Positions 53,192 to 61,770 of a stretch of DNA of 64,000 nt are shown piece after piece. How positions within the stretch are numbered: position 1 is the stretch's first letter; every line of letters starts with the position of its first letter. The notes beneath the pieces are model-generated. The model saw only the letters and a program-made list of their open reading frames with translations. It was not told the origin of the DNA and did not search any database. A program made the translations under genes and the position numbers. The DNA is from Gemmiger sp. An50 (GTDB lineage: Bacteria > Bacillota > Clostridia > Oscillospirales > Ruminococcaceae). Where the stretch lies: assembly GCF_002161595.1 (NCBI RefSeq), contig NZ_NFID01000001.1, forward strand, positions 62,001 through 126,000, given 5' to 3'.

Positions 53192-53245
53192 TTGCAGTTT
53201 CGTTACATCTCCTTGCATACACTGTGCCCCCTCGGGGGCTATACT
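53192..53245 (+). promoter_or_regulatory. Array promoter, copy 1, with three phased half-sites
   Basis: TTGCAG (53192), TTACAT (53203) and TTGCAT (53213) are spaced 11 and 10 bases, one helical turn each. They precede a GCCCCC/GGGGGC hairpin and a TATACT -10 box (53240-53245). No standard -35 lies at 17 bp; TTGCAT is 21 bp away. This suggests binding of a response regulator in place of a -35 box. Copy 2 at 55979-56032 is almost identical. Confidence 0.6.
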
Positions 53246-53303
53246 GGGGCCAGAAACCAGCCGGGCGCGCCCGTTGTTGCCCCGGCGAAAGGAGGCCCTT
53301 TTT

Positions 53304-54566
53304 ATGAAACGACTCGTCGCCACCCTCACCGCCTGCCTTTTGCTGGCGGGCTGCGCCGCGCCCCGATCCGATGCCGGGGCCGCTTCCCAGCCAGCCAGCG
53401 CCCCCGCCCAGAGCACTCAGAGCACCGGGGCCGCACCGGCCCGTCCTGCCGCCTCCGGCACGCTGCGCATCATCAGCGGCCCGGGCGGGCCCGGAAGCGC
53501 CGCCGCTGCCGAAAACGGATTTTATACCCTGGAAACCGGCGAGGACGGCCGCTGCACCCTGCTGTTCCTGGACTACGCCTCGAATCAGCAGACCCGGCTG
53601 TGCGCCGCGCCGGGCTGCGCCCACGACTCCGAAGCCTGCACCGCCTGTGTGGACATCTCCGGCGGCATCACTCCCAGCCTTTTGTGCGACGGCGAGCGGC
53701 TGTATCTGGTATTCGGTTCCTCCTCTGACGGCAGCGAGCCCGCCCGGGTGGAGGTGATAGAGCCGGACGGCTCCGGCCGCCGGGTGCTGGCCCGCTTCTC
53801 CTCCGGTCAGGAGCCCGACCCCGACCTTTACGCCGCCGACGGCAGCTTTCTTTACTTCCTGCTGTCCGAGACCGGCGCGGACGGCCAGTCCAAACGCAGC
53901 CTCTGCGCGCTGGACAAGACAAACGGCGCGCTCTATCCCCTGATGGACGCCCCCGAGGACACCGGCTTCTGGCTGGTGGGAGCCTATGACCGGTCGCTGC
54001 TGGTCAAGACCATCGACAGCCGCAACATCCACCACCTGAACCGGCTGGACGCGGACGCCCCCGCCGGTCTGGAGGAACTGGCCAGCTGGCGGCTGTCCCA
54101 GCAATACGGCGTGGTGGACGGCGACTGCCTGTATCTCTACGATTACGACAAGCAGTGCTTCACCCGCCAGAGCTTTTCCGACGGCCAGACCCGGGAGCTG
54201 CCCAACCCGGAGGGCCTGCCCTTTGAAAGCCTTTACAGCGTGCGCACCATCGGCGGCAAGGCCTTCCTTGCCGCCGACCTGGCCGAGGGCGGCGTGGCCC
54301 GCAACTCCAACTTCTGCCTGGATTTTACATCCGGCCAGATTCGGGAGCTGGGCCTGCTGGACAACATGGGCCATCCGGTGACCGTGTGCGGAACCAGCGG
54401 CGACCGGGTGTATGTGATCGACCGGTACGCCACCCGGCAGGTGCAGGAATCCTTCGGCGGCATGGTCAGCACGGTGGAGCGGGTCACGCCCCACTACGCC
54501 TGGCTTTCCGCTGAGGATTTTCTGGCCGGTACCGCCAATTACAACGCCTGCCAGCCCGCCTTCTGA
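53304..54566 (+). CDS. Cys/His-motif propeller-like lipoprotein (array member 2)
   Basis: 420 residues from ATG 53304 behind AAAGGAGG. Lipobox LLAGC, then a Ser/Ala/Pro/Gln linker to about residue 60. NGFYTLETGEDGRCTLLFLD leads to the motif LCAAPGCAHDSEACTAC: Cys100, Cys105, His107, Cys112, plus one extra Cys. About 280 residues of repeated beta blades follow (RVEVIEPDGSGRRVL, SLCALDKTNGALYPL, CLDFTSGQIRELGLL), ending in the box YAWLSAEDFLAGTANY. It has its own phased-repeat promoter and a terminator after it. No known enzyme signature; probably an extracellular beta-propeller. Confidence 0.82.
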   Translation: MKRLVATLTACLLLAGCAAPRSDAGAASQPASAPAQSTQSTGAAPARPAASGTLRIISGPGGPGSAAAAENGFYTLETGEDGRCTLLFLDYASNQQTRLCAAPGCAHDSEACTACVDISGGITPSLLCDGERLYLVFGSSSDGSEPARVEVIEPDGSGRRVLARFSSGQEPDPDLYAADGSFLYFLLSETGADGQSKRSLCALDKTNGALYPLMDAPEDTGFWLVGAYDRSLLVKTIDSRNIHHLNRLDADAPAGLEELASWRLSQQYGVVDGDCLYLYDYDKQCFTRQSFSDGQTRELPNPEGLPFESLYSVRTIGGKAFLAADLAEGGVARNSNFCLDFTSGQIRELGLLDNMGHPVTVCGTSGDRVYVIDRYATRQVQESFGGMVSTVERVTPHYAWLSAEDFLAGTANYNACQPAF

Positions 54567-54591
54567 CCCGGCGGCCCAGCGAGTACAGAAA

Positions 54592-54638
54592 CGCGGCCCC
54601 GGATGAGCATTCATTCCGGGGCCGCGTATTTTTATTTT
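54592..54638 (+). terminator. Terminator after array member 2
   Basis: CGCGGCCCCGGA, loop, TCCGGGGCCGCG, then TATTTTTATTTT. Related in sequence to the border terminators. Confidence 0.88.
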
Positions 54639-54658
54639 GTAAGAGGAGTTGACCCACC

Positions 54659-55969
54659 ATGCAAAAAAATGCCCTGTTCGCCCTTGCCCTGGCCGCCTGC
54701 CTTGCCCTTTCCGGCTGCGCCGCGCCCGCGTCCGATGCAAGCGCCCCTTCCCAGCCAGCCAGCGCCCCCGCCCAGAGCAGCGCCCAAAGCACCCAGAGCG
54801 CCGACACCGCCCCCGCCGGTCCGCTGAGCCTGCTGCAGGGCTCCGGGGGCGTTCCGCTGGGCGGCTTCGGGCCGGACGGCCTTTACTTCGTCACCCCCTG
54901 GGCCCGGGCCGACGGCAGCTTCAACCTCTGGTACGCGGACTACGCCAGCCGCCAGATCCTGCCCCTGTGCGCCGCGCCGGGCTGCCCCCATGATTCCGAC
55001 AGCTGCACCAGCTACATCCCCCTTTCCCCCGGTGGGGCGCTGCCGGAGGTGGTGGGCGAAACACTGGTGCTCTTCTTCCCGGGCCAGCCCGGCGGCGGGT
55101 CGGATGCCTCGGCCCTGCCCCGGCTGGAGGTGATGGGCCTGGACGGCAGCGACCGCCACGAGACTCTGCACTTTGCCGCCAACCAGACGGTGGAACGCCC
55201 CATGGCCACCGACGGCAGCGTCATCTACGCCCGGCTCAACACCTACCTGGAGAAGACCACCGAAGCCGAGCTGGTGTGCATCGACCCGGTGAAGGGTACC
55301 TGCCGGACGGTCTGCCCCCTGAGCGTGGAGCAGAACGAGTGGGTGTGGGGCTGCGTGGACTCCTCCCTCATCCTCTACCGCACCGGGGAGACCGGGGGCT
55401 ACGAGCTGGTGCGGCTGGACCTTTCCACCCTGGAGCGGGAAACGGTGTACCAGTGGGCGGAGAGTCAGCCCTACCCGTCCCTCTTCGGCTCCACTCTGGT
55501 GTATGAAAACCAGCAGGACCGCCGGTTCCATCTGCTGGACCTTGCCACCGGGCAGGACACCGCCCTTTCCGGCTACACCCTGCCCGAGCCGGGCGGCAGC
55601 ACCGAGGCCACCGTGTACGACTGCGACGCGGGCTGCCTGCTGTTTGAGGAGCGGGTCTTTGCTTCCGGCACCGGCACCCTGGAACAGGAACGCTTTTACA
55701 CCCTCAGCGCCGACGGCAGCGCGCCAAAGGAATGGACGCTGACCTATTCCTATCTGGGCGAGACCACCGCCGCCAGCCGGGTGACCGACCTGGACGAGGA
55801 CCACTATCTCATCATCCTCTCGCAGCAGGACGTCTCGCTGCCCCAGACCGGCGCGGACGGCACCACGCATTACGTTCCGGGCACAAAGCCCCAGTACGCG
55901 GCCATCTCCAAGGCGGATTACTGGGCCGGTACCCCCAGCGCCGAGCCCTTCGGCGACTGGGGCCTGTGA
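54659..55969 (+). CDS. Cys/His-motif propeller-like lipoprotein (array member 3)
   Basis: 436 residues, ATG 54659 behind AAGAGGAG. Lipobox LALSGC, linker rich in Ser/Gln/Ala. DGLYFVTPWARADGSFNLWY precedes the motif LCAAPGCPHDSDSCTSY: Cys104, Cys109, His111, Cys116. Blade-like repeats follow (RLEVMGLDGSDRHETL, LVRLDLSTLERETVY, HLLDLATGQDTALS), ending in YAAISKADYWAGT. It begins just 20 bases after a terminator and has no promoter of its own that I can see, so its expression depends on read-through. Function unknown. Confidence 0.82.
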   Translation: MQKNALFALALAACLALSGCAAPASDASAPSQPASAPAQSSAQSTQSADTAPAGPLSLLQGSGGVPLGGFGPDGLYFVTPWARADGSFNLWYADYASRQILPLCAAPGCPHDSDSCTSYIPLSPGGALPEVVGETLVLFFPGQPGGGSDASALPRLEVMGLDGSDRHETLHFAANQTVERPMATDGSVIYARLNTYLEKTTEAELVCIDPVKGTCRTVCPLSVEQNEWVWGCVDSSLILYRTGETGGYELVRLDLSTLERETVYQWAESQPYPSLFGSTLVYENQQDRRFHLLDLATGQDTALSGYTLPEPGGSTEATVYDCDAGCLLFEERVFASGTGTLEQERFYTLSADGSAPKEWTLTYSYLGETTAASRVTDLDEDHYLIILSQQDVSLPQTGADGTTHYVPGTKPQYAAISKADYWAGTPSAEPFGDWGL

Positions 55970-55978
55970 GCCGGGAAT

Positions 55979-56032
55979 TTGCAGTTTCGTTACATCTCCT
56001 TGCATACACCGTGCCCGGCAAAGGGCTATACT
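55979..56032 (+). promoter_or_regulatory. Array promoter, copy 2
   Basis: The same three half-sites, TTGCAG (55979), TTACAT (55990) and TTGCAT (56000), with the same 11- and 10-base phasing, then a hairpin GCCC...GGGC whose sequence differs from copy 1 but still pairs, and TATACT at 56027-56032. The spacer from the last half-site to -10 is 21 bases in both copies. Confidence 0.6.
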
Positions 56033-56091
56033 GGGGCCAGAAACAAGCCGAAGGAAATCAGCCTTTTCTCCGGCAAAAGGAGGCCCTTTTT

Positions 56092-57354
56092 ATGAAACGA
56101 CTCGTTGCCATCCTCACCGCCTGCCTGCTGCTGGCCGGGTGCGGCGCAGCCCCGGCCCCTTCCGGTGGTTCCGGCGCCGCCGCCGAAAGTGAAACCGCCC
56201 AGGTCACCCTGCCCACCGCTTCCGGCGGGCTAAAAGCCCTCGGCCAGGACACCGCTTTCGGCAGCGGCAATTCCAGCGGCTACTATTACCTGTCCACGCT
56301 GGACGGCGGCGCGTCCCTTCTGCGCTACATCGACTACGCCACCGGCGAGGACCTGCCCCTGTGCAGCCAGCCCAACTGCTCCCACAGCGGCGAAACCTGC
56401 CCCGCCTGGTTCGCATACAGCGGCACCAGCGCCAACGTTTACGCCACCGACGAGCAGGTGTTCGTCACCTTCAACGGCTCTCCCTGGGATTCCGACGCCT
56501 TCGCGGAATACCGCGAAGCCGCCCTGCCCCGGGTGCTGACCCTTGCGCCGGACGGCTCCGGCCGCCGGGAGGTGGCCCGCTTCGGCGCATCCGATGCGTT
56601 CACCTCTCTGCCCGCCGCCGGGGACGGGACCTTTTACACCATCGTGACCGATTACGGCGAGGGCGAGGGCAGCGGCGAAAAGCGCATCGCGGCCATCGAC
56701 CTGGCCACCGGCAAGGTGACCACCGACAATTCGGTGCAGCGGCGGGAAATGCGCATCGTGGGCGCGGCCGGGCGGGAGCTGGTGCTGCAATCCGTGGTGT
56801 CGGACACCCTGAATGCCTACGCCGCCTACAATGTGGACAGCGGCGAGCTGCGGGAGTTGTACAACAGTGCGGAACCGGTGAGCGCCGCCTGCCGGGACGG
56901 CGCGCTGATTCTGCTGGAGACCCAAACCGGCACGCTGCGCCGCATCCAGATCGCCACCGGCGAGAAGACCACTCTCTCCACCGACCTGTTCAGCGGCCGC
57001 TCGCTGGATTTTGTCATCCTTGCCTCTGTGACCGGCGCGGGCTATGTGGTGCAGGCCCACGAGGACCGCACCGCCTATAATTTCCTCATCGACCAGACGG
57101 GCAAAACCACCCGGCAGGAGCTTTTTGCCGACAGCACCGACCCCCGCGACACGATGCGCATGCTGAACGTCTTCGCCCAGCCGGGCGGCGATTATCTGGT
57201 GGCTCCCAGCCTCAGCTACCGCACCGTGAAGGTGCCGGGGTCGGGGGGCATTTCCTACGGGATCGACGAGCCGGTCCACGCCTTCGCCCTGATTTCCGAA
57301 GCGGATTTCTGGGCCTCCAAGCCCAATTACCGGCCCGTTACCCGGCTGGAATGA
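56092..57354 (+). CDS. Cys/His-motif propeller-like lipoprotein (array member 4)
   Basis: 420 residues, ATG 56092; its leader and first codons (AAAGGAGGCCCTTTTT, MKRLVA) are the same as in member 2. Lipobox LLAGC. SGYYYLSTLDGGASLLRYID precedes LCSQPNCSHSGETCPAW: Cys91, Cys96, His98, Cys103. Repeats such as RVLTLAPDGSGRREV and IAAIDLATGKVT suggest propeller blades. C-terminal box FALISEADFWASKPNY. It starts a likely operon with member 5, the ABC exporter and member 6. Function unknown. Confidence 0.82.
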   Translation: MKRLVAILTACLLLAGCGAAPAPSGGSGAAAESETAQVTLPTASGGLKALGQDTAFGSGNSSGYYYLSTLDGGASLLRYIDYATGEDLPLCSQPNCSHSGETCPAWFAYSGTSANVYATDEQVFVTFNGSPWDSDAFAEYREAALPRVLTLAPDGSGRREVARFGASDAFTSLPAAGDGTFYTIVTDYGEGEGSGEKRIAAIDLATGKVTTDNSVQRREMRIVGAAGRELVLQSVVSDTLNAYAAYNVDSGELRELYNSAEPVSAACRDGALILLETQTGTLRRIQIATGEKTTLSTDLFSGRSLDFVILASVTGAGYVVQAHEDRTAYNFLIDQTGKTTRQELFADSTDPRDTMRMLNVFAQPGGDYLVAPSLSYRTVKVPGSGGISYGIDEPVHAFALISEADFWASKPNYRPVTRLE

Positions 57355-57381
57355 GCCGGCCCATTTTCGAGGTGAACGACC

Positions 57382-58581
57382 ATGTTAACGACCCGAATTT
57401 CCGCCCTTTTTCTCTGCGGGGCCCTGGCCGCCTGCTGCCTGACCGGCTGCGGCGCGGCCCGCTCCGGTGATCCCGGCCTTTCCGCTGAAAGCGGTACCGC
57501 CCAGCCCGCCGCCGTTTCCAGCGCCGGGGACGGCGTCTACGTGCCCACCGACGAGGGCGTTTATGAACTGCAAAGCATCTCCCCCGGCTCGGCCAACCTG
57601 TTTTACACCGACGCCGCCACCAAAAGCCGCATCTTTCTGTGCGCCGACCCGGGCTGCAGCCACGACAGCGACCGCTGCACCAGCTACATTGCCACCCCCG
57701 GCGCCAGCTTTCCTCCCCTTCTGCTGCGCGGCGGGGACGGGCTGCTGGTGTTTTTCGCCGAAACCGGCGAGGACAGCGGCCCCCGGGCCATGACCATGGA
57801 TTTCGACGGCTCCAACCGGCGCACCGCCTTCACCCTTTCGGCTGGTCAGCAGCCGGCGGGCAGCTTTTTCCTGGCCGGGGACCGGCTGTATTTTGACCTG
57901 ATGGAGACCGGCGAAAACGGCCAGAACCGCTACCAGCTCTGGTGCGCGGACCTTTCCGCCGGGAAGGCCGAAGCGCTGCTGGACCTGGGCGTGGACGGGG
58001 CGTATTACGCCCTTTGCGGCTGCGCGGGGGACAAGCTGTGCTTTCAGCAGGTCACCGAAGAGGGGCTTCGCTACTGCATGTACTCCATCCGGGACAACAA
58101 GCTGGAGCAGCCCTTTTACACCGACCGCAGCGCTAGCGGCAGCTCCCTTGTGGGCGGCGAGTATCTCTTCACCATCGACGAGACCGCCCGCACCGCCACA
58201 CGGCTGGACCTTGCGACCGGCGAGCAGCTCACCTGCGCCTTTTCGCTGAAGGAGGGCTACGGCGCGCCCTCCCTGCGCTACCTGTTCGACGGCAAACTGC
58301 TGCTCACCGCCGCCAGCACCCAAAGCACCGGCGACTACGACCTGTGCGCCTATGTGCTGGATTTTCCGGCGGGCAGCTGCACCGAGATGACCCTGCGCAC
58401 CCCCTTCAACGACCGGCCGGTGATGGTGCTGAGCCAGGTGGGCGAATTGTGCCTGGTAGCTTCGGACTACCGCATCGATTCCGGCACCGGCCTTCCGGCC
58501 AACGTGTACGCCTTCCTTTCCCGACAGGATTATCTGAACTCCAATCCGGACGGCTACCTGCCGGTGAACGACTGCGTCTGA
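57382..58581 (+). CDS. Cys/His-motif propeller-like lipoprotein (array member 5)
   Basis: 399 residues, ATG 57382, 27 bp after member 4. Its leader (CATTTTCGAGGTGAA) is shared with the following ABC gene. Lipobox CLTGC. DGVYELQSISPGSANLFYTD precedes the motif LCADPGCSHDSDRCTSY: Cys87, Cys92, His94, Cys99. Blade repeats (MTMDFDGSNRRTAF, LWCADLSAGKAEALL, ATRLDLATGEQLTC) and C-terminal box YAFLSRQDYLNSNPDGY. Function unknown; see the array as a whole. Confidence 0.82.
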   Translation: MLTTRISALFLCGALAACCLTGCGAARSGDPGLSAESGTAQPAAVSSAGDGVYVPTDEGVYELQSISPGSANLFYTDAATKSRIFLCADPGCSHDSDRCTSYIATPGASFPPLLLRGGDGLLVFFAETGEDSGPRAMTMDFDGSNRRTAFTLSAGQQPAGSFFLAGDRLYFDLMETGENGQNRYQLWCADLSAGKAEALLDLGVDGAYYALCGCAGDKLCFQQVTEEGLRYCMYSIRDNKLEQPFYTDRSASGSSLVGGEYLFTIDETARTATRLDLATGEQLTCAFSLKEGYGAPSLRYLFDGKLLLTAASTQSTGDYDLCAYVLDFPAGSCTEMTLRTPFNDRPVMVLSQVGELCLVASDYRIDSGTGLPANVYAFLSRQDYLNSNPDGYLPVNDCV

Positions 58582-58611
58582 CCGGGCGCGGCATTTTCGA
58601 GGTGAATGACC

Positions 58612-59397
58612 ATGACCCAGCAAACGAATCCCGCCCCTTGCCTTGCGGTGGAAAATCTGAAAAAAAGCTATCTGACCCGGGGCGGCCTGTTTGGCCGCCC
58701 CACCACAAAAAAACAGGCCCTGGCCGGGGTGAGCTTTTCTCTTGGCCCGGGCCTGTATGGCCTTCTTGGCCCCAACGGCGCAGGCAAGTCCACCCTCATC
58801 AACATCATCACCGGCAGCCTGAAGGCGGACGGCGGCACCGTGCAGTGGTGCGGCAAAAGCGCCCGCGCGCTGGACATCAAATTCCGCCGGGTGCTGGGCT
58901 ACATGCCCCAGCAGCAGGGCCTTTACGACAGCTACACCGGCCGCCGGTTTCTGGCCTATATGTGCGCCCTGAAGGAAATTCCCGCCAAAGAGGTGCCCGC
59001 CCAGGTGGAGCGGGTGGCGGAATGGGTGAATCTTTCCGATGAGCTGGACAAGCGCCTGGCCGCCTACTCCGGCGGCATGAAGCAGCGGCTTTTGCTGGGC
59101 AGCGCCCTTCTGGGGGACCCGAAGCTGCTGATTCTGGACGAGCCCACCGCCGGGCTGGACCCCAAAGAGCGGGTGCGGCTGCGCAGCCTGCTGGCCGAGC
59201 TGGCGCGGGACCGGATCATCCTGGTGGCCACCCATGTGGTGAGCGACGTGGAGACGGTTGCCACCGAAATTTTGCTGCTCAAAAACGGCAAGCTGGTGGA
59301 CCAGGCCCCGGTGAGCGAGCTGATCGCCGCCCACGCGCCGGGGCAGAATCTGGAAGCGGTGTATCTTTCGGTATTCGGTGAGGAGGATGGCAAATGA
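58612..59397 (+). CDS. ABC transporter ATPase of the lipoprotein array
   Basis: 261 residues. ATG 58612 is preferred over 58606 because the shared leader GAGGTGAA-N5 matches the start of array member 5. Walker A GPNGAGKST, Q-loop MPQQQG, signature YSGGMKQR, Walker B LLILDEPTAGLDP and H-loop ATHVVSD are all intact. The sequence type is that of ABC-2 exporters (drug or lipid/peptide export and immunity). Its stop overlaps the permease start by four bases, so the two are one transporter. It lies between lipoproteins 5 and 6, which makes a joint role likely. Confidence 0.93.
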   Translation: MTQQTNPAPCLAVENLKKSYLTRGGLFGRPTTKKQALAGVSFSLGPGLYGLLGPNGAGKSTLINIITGSLKADGGTVQWCGKSARALDIKFRRVLGYMPQQQGLYDSYTGRRFLAYMCALKEIPAKEVPAQVERVAEWVNLSDELDKRLAAYSGGMKQRLLLGSALLGDPKLLILDEPTAGLDPKERVRLRSLLAELARDRIILVATHVVSDVETVATEILLLKNGKLVDQAPVSELIAAHAPGQNLEAVYLSVFGEEDGK

Positions 59398-61745
59398 GGC
59401 TGCTGCTTGCCGAACTGAAAAAAGTCTGGGGCCAGCGCATCTTCGCCTTATGTCTGGCGGTGCTGGCCGCCGCCAACCTGTTTTTGCTCTACACCGGCAC
59501 CCGCCCCGGAGAAAGCAGCGCCCAGCCCGCGGCCTGGCGGGCCGCCGCCCGGGACCTTGCCGGGCTGGACACCGCCGCCCAGCAGGCCTTTCTGAACGAA
59601 AAGCTGGACCTTGTGTACGGCGTTTTGCAGATCGACCAGATCCTCTCCTACCAGGCGGTGGGCGGGTATCTGGGGGTGGACGTGCGGCAGGAATACGCCG
59701 ACCTCTTCGCCAAATACGAGCAGGCCTACCAGGACAAGGACTACCAGCTCTACACCGGCGATTTGCTGGTGGAATACAGCTTTCTGAGCCAGCTCAAGGC
59801 CGAGCTGGACACGGTGGCGGGCTATCCCCAGTTTCTGGAGGACGTGCAGGCCAAGGCAAATCAGCTCTCCGGCATTTCCATCTTCAACAGCGGAAAAAGC
59901 GGCTACGACCGGGCCAACATCGACAAGACCGCCGCCGTGTATGCGGGCATGAGCAGCGTGGCCATTCAGTATGCCCCGCAAAAGGGCCTGTTCACCGCGC
60001 TGGACTACCAGTTCACCGACCTGATTCTGCTGGCGGCCATGCTTCTGGTGGCGAGCCTGTTGCTGCGCCAGGAGCGGGACAGCGGCATGCTGAACCTGTT
60101 GCGCAGCATGCCCGGTGGGCGGATGCACACCGCGCTGGCAAAGCTGGGCGCGCTGGCGGTGAGCCTTTTGGCCGTGCTGCTGCTGTTGTACGGCGTGAAC
60201 CTTGTCTACTGCGGGCTTACCTTCGGTCTCGGGCCGCTGGGGCGCAGCATCCAGAGCGTGCCCGCCCTGATGCGCTGCACCATGCAGATCACAGTGGGGC
60301 AGTATCTGGTGCTGTTTTTGCTGGCCAAGTGGGCCGGGGCCTTCGTGATGGGCCTTTGGGTGATGCTGGCCGCCCTGTGGGCCCGCCGGGCCTTTGCGGG
60401 CTGGTGCGCCGCGCTGGCCCTGCCCGCCGCCCAGTGGCTCATCCGGCAGGCCATTCCCGCCACCAGCCGCCTGAACGTGATCAAATACGCGAATCTGGTG
60501 AGCATCCTGCGCACCAACGAGCTTTTGGGCAACTACCGGAACCTTTACTGGTTCGATACTCCGGTCAGCCTGCCGCTGGTGGAATGGCTGGCGGTGATTT
60601 TGTACGGCAGCTTACTGGCGGGCGGCTTCTGCCTGCTCTTCTGCCGGGGGCAGCTGCTGGCGGCCCCGGCCTTCGCCGGGCTGCGGCGGAAAGCGGCCCA
60701 AACCAAAGCCACCACCGTGCTGCGGCAGGAGGGCCGCAAGCTGTTTTTGCTCTGCGGCGCGGCGGTGGTGCTGCTGGCCTTCGCCGGATACCAGACCTTC
60801 CAGACCGTGACCACCGAAAGCTACATCGACGCGGAGGAAATTTATTACGCCTGGTACATGAAGCAGCTGGCCGGGCCCTACACCGAGGCCACCCACCAGA
60901 AGCTGCTGGAGCTGAACGAGGAGTTCGAGCCCATCCGCCGGCTGGACGCGGCGCTGCAATCCGGCCAGATCACCGAGGAGAGCTACCAGGCCCAGATGGG
61001 CGCCTACTACGGCTTACAGCAGAAGATGAACGTCTTCCAGCGCATCCAGTACGGGAACCTGAGTTACTTAAAGGAGCATCCCAAGGCCCAGCTGGTCTAC
61101 GAGAGCGGCTGGCAGAAGCTGTTCTGCTTCTCCGGCGAGGGCGATCTGCAGGACACCCTGATCGCGGGCCTTGTGAGCTGCATCTGTTTTTCCGGCCTGT
61201 TCGCCTTTGAGCACGCGGGCGGCATGAAGCGGGTGGTGATGGCAACGCCGCTGGGCCGCCGGACCACCCTGCGCCGCAAGCTGGCGGTGGGGGCGCTGGG
61301 CGCGGTGCTGGTCTGGCTGTTCACCTGCCTGCCCCGTTTCATCATCGTGCTGCGGGACTACGGCCTCTGCCGTCCCTTCGCCCCGGCCATGAGCCTGCAG
61401 GACTACGCGGCCATCCCTGCCTGGGTGAGCCTTTCCGACCTGCTGGTCTTTGCCGTGCTGGCCCGGCTGGCGGCCTGCCTTTGCATGATGCTGCTGATGA
61501 TGTCCTTTTCCGAGTACGTCGGCAACACGCTGGGGGCCATGTTTTTGGGCAGCATCGCCTTCTGCCTGCCGCCGCTGCTGGCCTTGAGCGGGCTTTCCGG
61601 CCTGCGGTGGGTGGGCTTTTATCCCCTGTTCCACATGGCCGAGCTTGCCCGCCGGGCGGACATCTGGGCCGGGCTTGGCGCTCTGGTCATGGCGCTTGGA
61701 GTAGGCTGGCTGGCCGCCGAAAAGCTGCAAGAACGCTGGAGCTGA
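59394..61745 (+). CDS. ABC-2-type permease with two large ectodomains
   Basis: 783 residues, far longer than usual ABC-2 permeases. It is built as two repeats. Each starts with a membrane helix (IFALCLAVLAAANLFLLYTG; LFLLCGAAVVLLAFAGYQTF) followed by an extracellular helical domain (about 170 and 130 residues) and a bundle of five or so helices (for example LILLAAMLLVASLLL, YLVLFLLAKWAGAFVMG, VLVWLFTCLPRFIIVL). So one polypeptide supplies both halves of the pore. The start overlaps the ATPase gene. The substrate is unknown; the ectodomains could contact the lipoproteins. Confidence 0.85.
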   Translation: MRLLLAELKKVWGQRIFALCLAVLAAANLFLLYTGTRPGESSAQPAAWRAAARDLAGLDTAAQQAFLNEKLDLVYGVLQIDQILSYQAVGGYLGVDVRQEYADLFAKYEQAYQDKDYQLYTGDLLVEYSFLSQLKAELDTVAGYPQFLEDVQAKANQLSGISIFNSGKSGYDRANIDKTAAVYAGMSSVAIQYAPQKGLFTALDYQFTDLILLAAMLLVASLLLRQERDSGMLNLLRSMPGGRMHTALAKLGALAVSLLAVLLLLYGVNLVYCGLTFGLGPLGRSIQSVPALMRCTMQITVGQYLVLFLLAKWAGAFVMGLWVMLAALWARRAFAGWCAALALPAAQWLIRQAIPATSRLNVIKYANLVSILRTNELLGNYRNLYWFDTPVSLPLVEWLAVILYGSLLAGGFCLLFCRGQLLAAPAFAGLRRKAAQTKATTVLRQEGRKLFLLCGAAVVLLAFAGYQTFQTVTTESYIDAEEIYYAWYMKQLAGPYTEATHQKLLELNEEFEPIRRLDAALQSGQITEESYQAQMGAYYGLQQKMNVFQRIQYGNLSYLKEHPKAQLVYESGWQKLFCFSGEGDLQDTLIAGLVSCICFSGLFAFEHAGGMKRVVMATPLGRRTTLRRKLAVGALGAVLVWLFTCLPRFIIVLRDYGLCRPFAPAMSLQDYAAIPAWVSLSDLLVFAVLARLAACLCMMLLMMSFSEYVGNTLGAMFLGSIAFCLPPLLALSGLSGLRWVGFYPLFHMAELARRADIWAGLGALVMALGVGWLAAEKLQERWS

Positions 61746-61770
61746 TTTTATCTCAAAAGGAGCAAATCGT

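Noticed and set aside
52677-57678. Cys motif read as a c-type haem site
   Set aside because: The motif is C-x4-C-x-H, not C-x2-C-H, and no cytochrome maturation genes are nearby; haem attachment is therefore not supported, though metal binding remains possible.
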